From positions 1 to 64,000 of the forward strand of contig JBIOHC010000009.1 of assembly GCA_044448685.1 (NCBI GenBank): a stretch of 64,000 bases of DNA, in the 5' to 3' direction. The notes under the pieces are model-generated. The model ran no database searches, had not been told where the DNA came from, and was given only the letters and a program-made list of their open reading frames with translations. This document shows, one piece after another, positions 50,321-58,502 of this stretch. How positions within the stretch are numbered: the stretch's first letter is position 1; each line of letters begins with the position of its first letter. The stretch comes from Palsa-965 sp044448685. Its GTDB lineage: Bacteria > Bacteroidota > Bacteroidia > Palsa-965. The position numbers and the translations under genes were made by a program.

Positions 50321-52771
50321 CTATTTAAACCGGTTTTTAGTCTTTGACTTGCCGGGTTTGGTCTCATCATAATAACCATAATTGCTTCCATATCCGTATC
50401 CATACCCGTATCCATATCCATAATTGTAGCCATAGCTTCTTCTTTCAATATCCACACCGTTCAGAATGACGGATAGCTTGAGAATATTGCTTTCATTCCG
50501 GAGCCTGTCCACATTCTGAATAAAGGCTCTTTTGGAATAATCGGCCCGGAAAATATATATCGGGTAATCGGCCCTTCGCATCATGTCAATTCCATCTGTA
50601 ACAAGTCCCACCGGAGGGTTGTCAATGATGATCATATCATATTTGGTTTTAAGATAATCAATGATCTCATACATTTTCTGAGAAAGCATAAGTTCAGACG
50701 GATTCGGAGGAATAGGGCCTGATGTAATAAAATCCATATTTTCAAGTTGGCTGTGATGTATACATTCGTCCACGGCATCCCTGCCGATAAGGATTGTACT
50801 CATTCCTTTGATATTAGATACTTCCAGACCAAGGTGGATTTTCGGTTTGCGCATGTCCAGGTCAAGTACAATGACTTTTTTTCCTGAATAGGCAATAATA
50901 CCTGCCAGATTCAGTGCTACAAATGTTTTTCCCTCTCCCGAAATGGTAGAGGTAACCGTCATTACTTTCGGACCACTTTCTTCCGAAATAAAATGCATAT
51001 TGGAACGTACGGAGCGGAAGGCTTCAGCTATCAGGGATTTTGGATTTTTGTCGACCAGTAACTGTGATATAGGAATATCCTTGTTATACTTGGGAATAAT
51101 ACCTAACAAGGAAACTCCCGCATTGGTATGTCTTGTTATTTCGTTCAGTGAACTGATCTTGTTATGAAGCAGGTAACGCAGCAGGATAACAACCAGGCTA
51201 AGTAAAACACTGGTAAATATGGCAATAGAGAAAGATGTATTCGGGCTGGGATAAACCGGTACAGATGGGATGGAGGGCTTTTCAAGAACAAGGTGTTGGG
51301 ATATGAATCCGGCTTTTGAAATCTGATATTCCGTTTTCTTTTCCAATAGCAGTGTGTAAAATTTTTCATTTATTTCATACAGATGCTGAAGTCTTGAAAA
51401 TTCAACTTCAGCACCAGGATCAGTACTGAATTTCAGCTCGTATTGTTTGGAAAGATCTTTGAGGCGGGCCAGGTTGGTGCTCATTTTGTTTTTAATCACT
51501 TCTATCCCTTCCAGCAACATTTTACGCTGTACATCAATGCGGTAATCGAATGATTTGATAGCCGGGTTGTCCAGTTTATTATTGAACAGTGCTTCTTCTC
51601 TTTCTGTAATGATTCGGTATAAGGCTGATACCTGGTTGTTCAGGCTGGATAAGTTCTCTGACCCGGATAACATGGATAAGAGGGAAGCGACATCAGGCTT
51701 GACCTCGCTCCTGACTTTTTTATCAATTGCTTCGAGTACACTGCTTTCCATTTCGGTTCGCAGGGTTTCATCTTCCAGAGCGCTCATCCGGGTTATTTTG
51801 ACTCCGCTGAGATCCTGTGTACTGCTGATCTTATTCTCCCGTTTGAAAACCTCCAGTGTTGTTTCCGAATTTTTCAATCTGTTAAACACAGACTCCAGTT
51901 GGCTGTCAATAAATTCTAGTACATTTTTGGCGCTTTCACTCCGGCGTTCCACATCGTATGAAATGAACTCATTTACCAGGGCAGAAACAACATCGCATGT
52001 TTTCTGCGGGTTATTATCGCGGAAAAGAATTTTAACCGTCTTGGCCGCATCATTCATAATATTTATACTCAAACGGCTGTGGTAGGATGCCGCAAGGGCA
52101 TCCAGGTCATTGATGACAAAGAAAAATTTCTTCTTTTTCCCGGCCTGGGCAGTGTTCCAGCTTTTGTCGAGTATGATTATTTTAAGATCGGTCTGAGGCA
52201 AATCGGAAATCCATTCATTGTCCTTAAAGCTGTGTGTGTAATTTTTTCCACCAACGCTGAAACTGATTTCGCCTGAGGTCAGGCTCTTCCGGTTAATATT
52301 GATGCGAAGTCCGCGGATTTCTCCGTTCTTTAATTTGAATTCAACGGCATAAGGTGATTCTTTATAGTGTTCATTGGTGCGGAATGTACCTTCTTCATAA
52401 TAACTTACCGATAAGGGGAGATTGGCAAGAGCCCGTTTCAGAAACACATTGGAACGAAGCAACTCCAGGTCACCTGCCAATGCATCGGCTGTTTCCTGTT
52501 CCGCAAAACCTTTCACATCAAAAACCTTGCTGGCATTATTGCTGCTGTTGATCTGAAGGATGGTGCTCGATTCATAAACCTTGGGTGTATAGCGCAAATA
52601 AAGAAAGGCAGAACAAAGGGATAAGGCAAAGAATAAAAAGACCCAGATAATGGACTTCCCGGCGATGGACATAAACAATGCCGGCTCAAATTCATTGCTG
52701 AAATTTGTAAGCCGCTCCCGGTAGCTTTCAAAATTTGAATTCGATTGTGAAGTAACGTCTTCCTGAAGCAT
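50321..52771 (-). CDS. Wzc-like polysaccharide co-polymerase and tyrosine autokinase
   Basis: 816 residues. N-terminal Wzz domain with a helix near 30-50, a long periplasmic coiled coil (about 250-480), second helix near 520, then a BY-kinase domain: Walker A STISGEGKTFVALNLAG (about 610), Walker A' VIVLDLDMRKP and Walker B DMIIIDNPPVGLV. The tail is almost pure Tyr-Gly (YGYNYGYGYGYGYGYG then SNYGYYDE), the autophosphorylation cluster. It controls chain length and export with Wza. Six bp before rfbC. No cognate phosphatase gene is seen nearby. Confidence 0.94.
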   Translation of the reverse strand: MLQEDVTSQSNSNFESYRERLTNFSNEFEPALFMSIAGKSIIWVFLFFALSLCSAFLYLRYTPKVYESSTILQINSSNNASKVFDVKGFAEQETADALAGDLELLRSNVFLKRALANLPLSVSYYEEGTFRTNEHYKESPYAVEFKLKNGEIRGLRININRKSLTSGEISFSVGGKNYTHSFKDNEWISDLPQTDLKIIILDKSWNTAQAGKKKKFFFVINDLDALAASYHSRLSINIMNDAAKTVKILFRDNNPQKTCDVVSALVNEFISYDVERRSESAKNVLEFIDSQLESVFNRLKNSETTLEVFKRENKISSTQDLSGVKITRMSALEDETLRTEMESSVLEAIDKKVRSEVKPDVASLLSMLSGSENLSSLNNQVSALYRIITEREEALFNNKLDNPAIKSFDYRIDVQRKMLLEGIEVIKNKMSTNLARLKDLSKQYELKFSTDPGAEVEFSRLQHLYEINEKFYTLLLEKKTEYQISKAGFISQHLVLEKPSIPSVPVYPSPNTSFSIAIFTSVLLSLVVILLRYLLHNKISSLNEITRHTNAGVSLLGIIPKYNKDIPISQLLVDKNPKSLIAEAFRSVRSNMHFISEESGPKVMTVTSTISGEGKTFVALNLAGIIAYSGKKVIVLDLDMRKPKIHLGLEVSNIKGMSTILIGRDAVDECIHHSQLENMDFITSGPIPPNPSELMLSQKMYEIIDYLKTKYDMIIIDNPPVGLVTDGIDMMRRADYPIYIFRADYSKRAFIQNVDRLRNESNILKLSVILNGVDIERRSYGYNYGYGYGYGYGYGSNYGYYDETKPGKSKTKNRFK

Positions 52772-52784
52772 GGGTGTAGCTTAG

Positions 52785-53543
52785 TTAGCGCCTGGTCTGA
52801 AGATATACGGTATAGACTAGTAATGCACTGCTGAGCAGACTGAGGGCAGGAGTGATTTCTTTCAAAATTTCATTTGTAAGCCTGAATCTGGGCTCCACAT
52901 ACACGATGTCATTTGCCTGCATAACCATACTGCCTTGTGCAACGCCTTCGATATGGGAAAGATCGATCAGGTATACCGTGGGCTTTTGCGGATTGCCACG
53001 TATTACCTTAATCTTATAAGCCTTGGCATATTCAGGAATGCCTCCTCCAAGGGCAAGAATTTCAAGAAGGGTAGTATGGTTGTTGGTGACCGTGATAACT
53101 TTGGCAGCACTCCCTGATCCCGGGAAAAGGATAATACGTTTATTGGTAACCTTAAGAAGGATGAATGGCTTTACATAATACTGGGAATATTTTTCTTCCA
53201 GCATGGCTTCAGCACCCCTCACAGTCAGTCCTTGTAACTTAACGGAACCGAGCACCGGTAATTTGGCGGTGCCGTCATTCTCAACCAGGTACTGCAGAAT
53301 TCCGGATTGAAGCACATTCTGGGTTCCATTCAGATTGGTTAGGTCAATAAGCTTGAAACCATCATTGGAGAATAAGCGAAATTCAATTATATCATTTTGG
53401 GCAATGTTGGATTCCTTTGCCGTAGTGTCCTGCAAGGGGGCATAAACATAATTCTTGGGGGTTTTGAGCATGATATCCGGCCTCAGCATCCTGCAACCCG
53501 ACCCAGCAATGACAACAAGAAGTAAGAGTATTAATTTACGCAT
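52785..53543 (-). CDS. Wza-like polysaccharide export lipoprotein
   Basis: About 252 residues. Lipoprotein signal MRKLILLLLVVIAGSGC. A polysaccharide-export domain (about 50-130: QNDIIEFRLFSNDGFKL, VENDGTAKLPVLGSVKLQGL, EKYSQYYVKPFI) is followed by an SLBB-type segment (GSAAKVITVTNN, LEILALGGGIPEYA) and a C-terminal helix that would cross the outer membrane. Its start overlaps the end of the glycosyltransferase gene by 8 nt. Partner of the Wzc-like protein next to it. Confidence 0.92.
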   Translation of the reverse strand: MRKLILLLLVVIAGSGCRMLRPDIMLKTPKNYVYAPLQDTTAKESNIAQNDIIEFRLFSNDGFKLIDLTNLNGTQNVLQSGILQYLVENDGTAKLPVLGSVKLQGLTVRGAEAMLEEKYSQYYVKPFILLKVTNKRIILFPGSGSAAKVITVTNNHTTLLEILALGGGIPEYAKAYKIKVIRGNPQKPTVYLIDLSHIEGVAQGSMVMQANDIVYVEPRFRLTNEILKEITPALSLLSSALLVYTVYLQTRR

Positions 53544-54792
53544 AAACACGTGTTAAGTCTTGAAGATGAAGCAACAAAGTTATGAAAATTATCGTAATGG
53601 GAGTTTCATGTTCATGCAGCAGGCGCCGGTACAATATTTTCATGTCTTCTACCAGTCTTGTATAATGAAATTTTTTCCCGACCTGGCCCCAGCCCTGTTC
53701 TCCCATTGACTTACGAAGTTCATCATTCTGGGTCAGTTTAAGCAGTTTTGAACAGAAATCATCCGGATCATCCACATTGGCCAGAAAAGCAGTACAGTTT
53801 TCCTTCACAATATTTTCCACCCCTCCAGTCCGGGTGCTAAGTACTGGTTTTCCGGCAGCCTGAGCTTCAATGAGGCTCACCGGAGTACCTTCGTTGAAAG
53901 AAGACAGAACGATGATGTCAGCCCCTGCACAGGCCCAGTCGGCCCGATGTATCCAGGAGGTGAATACTACATCTTCACCTCCGTTTACCTGGCCGTTCCG
54001 GAAACTCAGGTTGAGATTTTTGGCTGCCGATTCGATCGCATTCCGGGACTCCCCGTCACCCACGATGACTCCCCTTATTTTTCGTTTACAGCCTGTAATA
54101 GCTCGTTTTAAAGCCAGGAGATAAAGGATATGGTTTTTGACAGGTACAAGCCGGCCGATGATCATAACAAGCAGTTCATCATCCTGAAATCCCCATGTGT
54201 TCTTGAAATCCTTCCTTTTCTCATCTTTTCCTTCCCTGAACCTCTGCAAATCAAACCCCAAGGGAATAACGATCATTTTTTCAGGCGGACAAATCCTGTG
54301 TTCGGCAGTCAGTTCCTGTTTTTGTTTGTCACTGATGGCGATAATACAGGTGCTTTTATAAGCCAGGTAACGCTCAATATTTTTGAAAAGGGCGGTTTTT
54401 ATTTTCCCAAAATAGGAATGAAAAACATGTCCGTGAAAGGTATGCACGATAACGGGAACTTTACAGCTTATGGCTGCAAGGCGGCCGAGGGTTCCCGCCT
54501 TAGAAGCATGGGTATGAACTATATCCGGCTTGAACTCCCGGATTATTTTTTTCAGTTCCTTATAGGCTTTCCAGTCCTTTTTAAGGTTAATAGCCCGTTT
54601 CATTTCCGGCAGCAGCACGGGGTGCAGGCCAAGATCATCCAGGATATGTTCTGAACTGTCTTCCGATTTGTCTTTAGAGCCTCCAACAAGCAGGGTTTCA
54701 AATTCAGGCTCCATGAATTTACTCAGGTAAGCCACATTATAAGTGGGCCCCCCGAGGTTAAAGCGATTGATGATTCTTAATACTTTAGGCAT
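53536..54792 (-). CDS. Glycosyltransferase family 4
   Basis: 418 residues. GT-B fold: INRFNLGGPTYNVAYLSKFM at the N-terminus, DIVHTHASKAGTLGRLAA in the acceptor half, and VMIIGRLVPVKNH plus SSFNEGTPVSLIEAQAAGKP (E-x7-E) in the donor half. It probably adds a hexose during exopolysaccharide assembly in the cytoplasm. The last ~25 residues (TPITIIFITLLLHLQ) form an odd hydrophobic tail that overlaps the wza start. Its ATG follows the asnB TGA directly. Confidence 0.92.
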   Translation of the reverse strand: MPKVLRIINRFNLGGPTYNVAYLSKFMEPEFETLLVGGSKDKSEDSSEHILDDLGLHPVLLPEMKRAINLKKDWKAYKELKKIIREFKPDIVHTHASKAGTLGRLAAISCKVPVIVHTFHGHVFHSYFGKIKTALFKNIERYLAYKSTCIIAISDKQKQELTAEHRICPPEKMIVIPLGFDLQRFREGKDEKRKDFKNTWGFQDDELLVMIIGRLVPVKNHILYLLALKRAITGCKRKIRGVIVGDGESRNAIESAAKNLNLSFRNGQVNGGEDVVFTSWIHRADWACAGADIIVLSSFNEGTPVSLIEAQAAGKPVLSTRTGGVENIVKENCTAFLANVDDPDDFCSKLLKLTQNDELRKSMGEQGWGQVGKKFHYTRLVEDMKILYRRLLHEHETPITIIFITLLLHLQDLTRVYA

Positions 54793-56673
54793 TCAGGATG
54801 AACAGATTTTTTTCCACCAATGTTGAAACACAATCAGGGCCCATATCCGGGCAACGATATCTTCCGGATCAGCTGACAAAAGCTTGACCTTCATCTTATG
54901 GATTTCGTCCGGATTGAAAAGGCCTTGTTCACGTATGAAATTTTCCTCAAGCAGATCTTCAAAAATCATAGCTTTCATACTCGTTCTGAACCAGTGCAGC
55001 AGGGGAACTTCAAACCCTTTTTTGGGCCTGTTAAGAATACCTGGAGGAAGCATATCGGCAAATGCCTCCCTTAGAATTTTTTTCTTTTCATTTCTGCTAA
55101 TCTTAAAGGATTCGGGAAGAGAAAAAACATAATCGACCAGGCGGTAATCCAGAAATGGATTTCTTAGCTCCATTCCGTTAGCCATACTCATCAGGTCTGT
55201 CTTTACAAGCATGTCATTTTGTAAAACCAGATTAAAGTCAGTCCTGAGCACACTGTTAAACCCGGATCCGAGTGTATGCAGGAGCTTGTTTTTACGCCCT
55301 TCATAAAGGGTCCTTTCTCCGGTTTGCAGCAACAGTCTCTCCACTTCGGGTTCTGTCGTAAAACCTGCCCAGTTCCAGTACCGTTGCTTATCAGTAAATG
55401 CAAGGCCGTTGCTGAATTTATGCAGCTGGCGGATCCGGTTACCGGTTTTGCTGTGTCTTGATTTAGGCAGTACTGACCAGAGGGGCTTTCCGGCAGAAGC
55501 TGCATATTCCAGGAAAGCTTTATTGCGCATACGGAATTCAGCTTCATGTTTGTGGTATCCGCTGAAGAGTTCATCTGCTCCGTCGCCTGTCAATGCAACT
55601 GTCACCTGTTTTCTGGCTTTTTTACTGAGTATATAAACAAGCAAAGCGGACGAATCGGCGAAGGGCTCATCCAGGTAATCAAGAGCTTCGTACAGATTGG
55701 CATACAGCTCTTCTTTCCGGAGCTGAAATACGGAATGATCGGTTTTGAATTTTGTTGCAATTTCCTCTGCATAACGGCTTTCATCAAAAAAAGGTTCATC
55801 CGGAAAACCTATGGAAAAACTTTTTAATCCTTTCTTAAACCCGGAAGCAATCGCCGTGATTATGGAAGAATCAATTCCTCCGCTTAAAAATACACCCAGA
55901 GGAACGTCCGAAACCATTCTTTTGCTTACTGCATCTTCGAGTATGGTGCGGACCTGCCGGGTCGCATCTTCATAAGCAGGAACAGGGCTCAGCGCTCTGA
56001 CCTGTAATTCATAATAGCAGTGGATGTGACTCTGGCCTTTACGGATAAACATGTAATGCCCGGCGTCAAGTTTTTTGACAGACGTGAAAATTGTATCCGG
56101 AACAGGTATATAATTGAGATGAAGATAAGTCCTCAGTGAGGAGGAGTCAATCTCCCTGCTGATACCATAGGGCAGGAGGGCTTTCATTTCGGACGCAAAT
56201 ACGATCCTGTCCTTATTCAGTGAATACAAAAGCGGTTTTACTCCGTAGCGGTCTCTTGCCAGATACAGACTTTCTTCTTCCTTATCATATACGACAAATG
56301 AAAAGAAACCGTTCAGCATAGGAAGACATTTTTCCTTATGCCTGATCCATAGCTGGAGCAATACTTCCGTATCACTTTCAGACTGAAACTGAATGCCCTC
56401 TGTCTGCAGTGTAATGCGGTGTTCCCGGAAGTTAAAGATTTCTCCATTCAGAATGAGGGTGTATCTTTTGTCCGGATCCTGGAAAGGTTGTGCGGCAGCC
56501 TGGGTGGTATCAATAATCCGGAGTCTTCTGTGACCAAGGGCACAAAAATGGTGTGTAAACACGCCTGAGTCATCCGGTCCGCGCTGCTTCAGACAGTCAT
56601 TGGATGCATTTACGAGCTCCAGTTGCTGGCTGAATTGTTCAGAAAAGACCTGAATGCCGGTTATACCGCACAT
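54793..56673 (-). CDS. asnB: Asparagine synthetase (glutamine-hydrolysing)
   Basis: 626 residues. Ntn glutaminase half with catalytic Cys2 (MCGITGIQ), GPDDSGVF and LILNGEIFNFREHR; synthetase half with the ATP-pyrophosphatase loop GVFLSGGIDSSIITAIA and LTGDGADELFSGYHKHEAE. Paralogues in polysaccharide clusters often amidate sugar-acid or amino-acid substituents rather than make free asparagine, and the setting directly before a GT4/wza/wzc run points that way. Confidence 0.94.
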   Translation of the reverse strand: MCGITGIQVFSEQFSQQLELVNASNDCLKQRGPDDSGVFTHHFCALGHRRLRIIDTTQAAAQPFQDPDKRYTLILNGEIFNFREHRITLQTEGIQFQSESDTEVLLQLWIRHKEKCLPMLNGFFSFVVYDKEEESLYLARDRYGVKPLLYSLNKDRIVFASEMKALLPYGISREIDSSSLRTYLHLNYIPVPDTIFTSVKKLDAGHYMFIRKGQSHIHCYYELQVRALSPVPAYEDATRQVRTILEDAVSKRMVSDVPLGVFLSGGIDSSIITAIASGFKKGLKSFSIGFPDEPFFDESRYAEEIATKFKTDHSVFQLRKEELYANLYEALDYLDEPFADSSALLVYILSKKARKQVTVALTGDGADELFSGYHKHEAEFRMRNKAFLEYAASAGKPLWSVLPKSRHSKTGNRIRQLHKFSNGLAFTDKQRYWNWAGFTTEPEVERLLLQTGERTLYEGRKNKLLHTLGSGFNSVLRTDFNLVLQNDMLVKTDLMSMANGMELRNPFLDYRLVDYVFSLPESFKISRNEKKKILREAFADMLPPGILNRPKKGFEVPLLHWFRTSMKAMIFEDLLEENFIREQGLFNPDEIHKMKVKLLSADPEDIVARIWALIVFQHWWKKICSS

Positions 56674-56689
56674 AAATAGGGTTCTGGGG

Positions 56690-57064
56690 TTATTTAACTG
56701 CGATCACGGAAATTTCGACATTCACATCGAGTGGCAAACGTGAAACCTGGACTGTTTCTCTGGCCGGGTAATCGCCGGTGAAAAAGGAACCATACGTTTC
56801 ATTCACCGCCGAAAAATGATTCAGATCTTTCAGAAAAATTGTTGTCTTAACGATATGTGATAAATTCATTCCGGCTTCTTCCAGTATGGCTTTGATATTC
56901 TCCATGACCTGTGTTGTTTCGGTCCGGATATCCTGAAGCATCATTTCACCCGAAGCTTTTTTGGCCACCTGACCTGAAATATACAGGGTGTTGCCGCTTA
57001 GCACGGCATGACTGTAAGGCCCGATCGGGGTAGGCGCATTTTTGGAGGTGATTATTTTTTTCAT
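56690..57064 (-). CDS. RidA-family enamine/imine deaminase
   Basis: 124 residues, complete. APTPIGPYSHAVLSGNTLYI, SGQVAKKASGEM, NIKAILEEAGMNLSHIVKTT and YPARETVQVSRLPLDVNVEI, with the catalytic Arg in PARETV, are typical. It hydrolyses reactive 2-aminoacrylate-type intermediates. Sits between asnB and an M28 peptidase in the same transcription direction. Confidence 0.95.
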   Translation of the reverse strand: MKKIITSKNAPTPIGPYSHAVLSGNTLYISGQVAKKASGEMMLQDIRTETTQVMENIKAILEEAGMNLSHIVKTTIFLKDLNHFSAVNETYGSFFTGDYPARETVQVSRLPLDVNVEISVIAVK

Positions 57065-57081
57065 GTAGTGTAAGTTAATCG

Positions 57082-58455
57082 TTAGAGTCCGTATTCGCTC
57101 ACTAAATAAATCATTGCTGCCATGGAAGCTCCGCCCAGTTCTAGCTCTCTGCGGCTTACCATTGAGAATTTATCCTGAGGGGTATGATGGATATCGAAGT
57201 AGCGCTGAGGATCGGGAATCAGTTCCATAAGCGGTACATTCATCAGTTTGTTCAAAGGTTCTATATCTGAGCCTCCACCAGAGCCCGAAAAATCATACAC
57301 ACCATACGGCAAAAAGAGGGCTTGCCAGGAGCAGATGATTTTTTTCTTAGGTGCATCCATTTCGGTCGAGAACCCACGGGGAGTGAATCCACCCCGGTCA
57401 CTTTCAAGAGCCATGATATGTTTTTCATTTTTCTCCTGCGCAGCACGGGCATACTCTTTTCCACCCCGCGTCCCATTCTCTTCATTCATAAACATCACCG
57501 CCCGTATGGTTCGTTTAGGGCTGATACCGAGTGCCCTGAAAATGCGTATCACTTCCATACTTTGTACAATACCGGTACCATCATCACTGGCTCCATCTCC
57601 GGTTTCCCAGGAGTCAAGATGTCCTCCGACATCTATTATCTGATCCGGGAATACACTGCCTTTCAGTTCGGCAATAACATTATAGGATTTTACATCCGGA
57701 AGTGTCTTGCAAGACTGCCTGAACCAAAAATGCATGCCGGGATCTTTTTTAAGTTCTGTACTCAGCAGTTCAGCACCGAGGGTGCTTATTGCGCAGCATG
57801 GAATCTGAGGGAAGCTGTCGTTATAATGCATGCTGCCTGTATGCGGGAAGTCGTTAATATCCGGAGTCATTGACCGGCACACGGTACCTATTGCACCGAA
57901 CCGGGCAGCGCGTGAAGGTCCTGCCCAACGCTGATCGACAGCCCCGCCATAAGCCTCAAAGGTGGAGATAAGGGTCTTGTCAAATGAACGGTTGAAAAAG
58001 ACAATTTTGCCTTCTATGCCTTGTTTACCTAAGGTATTCAGCTCATCAAGAGATTTTACTTCCACAACCTGAGCATTGATACCCTGGGCCGGAGTGGACA
58101 CAGAACCTCCGAGAGCACAAACGCTGACGGATACTGGTGCTGTTCCTTTATGCATAAATCGGGCTTTCTCTTTTTCTCCCCTCACCCAGTGAGGTACCAT
58201 GCATTCCTGCAGATACACCGTATCGGGATGGATTTTTTTTAGTGTTTCAAAACAAAAGCGCACAGCCTTTTCGGCCTGGGGCGATCCGGCAAGCCGTCCT
58301 CCGATTTTATTACTCAGGTAATCGAGGTTGGAATAACTCTGGCCATGAAGCAGGGCTTCGTCAAATAGGGAGCGTATCCGGATAGAGTCTTTGTTCTGGG
58401 CAGGGAGCATGGAAGAGATCAAAAGAAAAAAAAGAAAAAAAATATTCCGGTTCAT
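57082..58455 (-). CDS. M28-family zinc aminopeptidase, exported
   Basis: 457 residues with a signal peptide (IFFLFFLLISSMLPAQ). Zinc ligands are visible in DVGGHLDSWETGDGASDDGT, FMNEENGTRGG and LESDRGGF, with HHTPQDKFS near the end. A PA-like insertion (about 115-220) separates the fold as in other secreted members. It releases N-terminal amino acids in the periplasm or outside the cell. Confidence 0.93.
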   Translation of the reverse strand: MNRNIFFLFFLLISSMLPAQNKDSIRIRSLFDEALLHGQSYSNLDYLSNKIGGRLAGSPQAEKAVRFCFETLKKIHPDTVYLQECMVPHWVRGEKEKARFMHKGTAPVSVSVCALGGSVSTPAQGINAQVVEVKSLDELNTLGKQGIEGKIVFFNRSFDKTLISTFEAYGGAVDQRWAGPSRAARFGAIGTVCRSMTPDINDFPHTGSMHYNDSFPQIPCCAISTLGAELLSTELKKDPGMHFWFRQSCKTLPDVKSYNVIAELKGSVFPDQIIDVGGHLDSWETGDGASDDGTGIVQSMEVIRIFRALGISPKRTIRAVMFMNEENGTRGGKEYARAAQEKNEKHIMALESDRGGFTPRGFSTEMDAPKKKIICSWQALFLPYGVYDFSGSGGGSDIEPLNKLMNVPLMELIPDPQRYFDIHHTPQDKFSMVSRRELELGGASMAAMIYLVSEYGL

Positions 58456-58502
58456 GTAAAAACATTAAGTGGATGGTAAATATACGAATTGGACCCGTAT
58501 CT

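Noticed and set aside
50365..50440. Short tandem repeat as a CRISPR array
   Set aside because: The repeats are in-frame Tyr-Gly codons of the kinase gene with no spacers.
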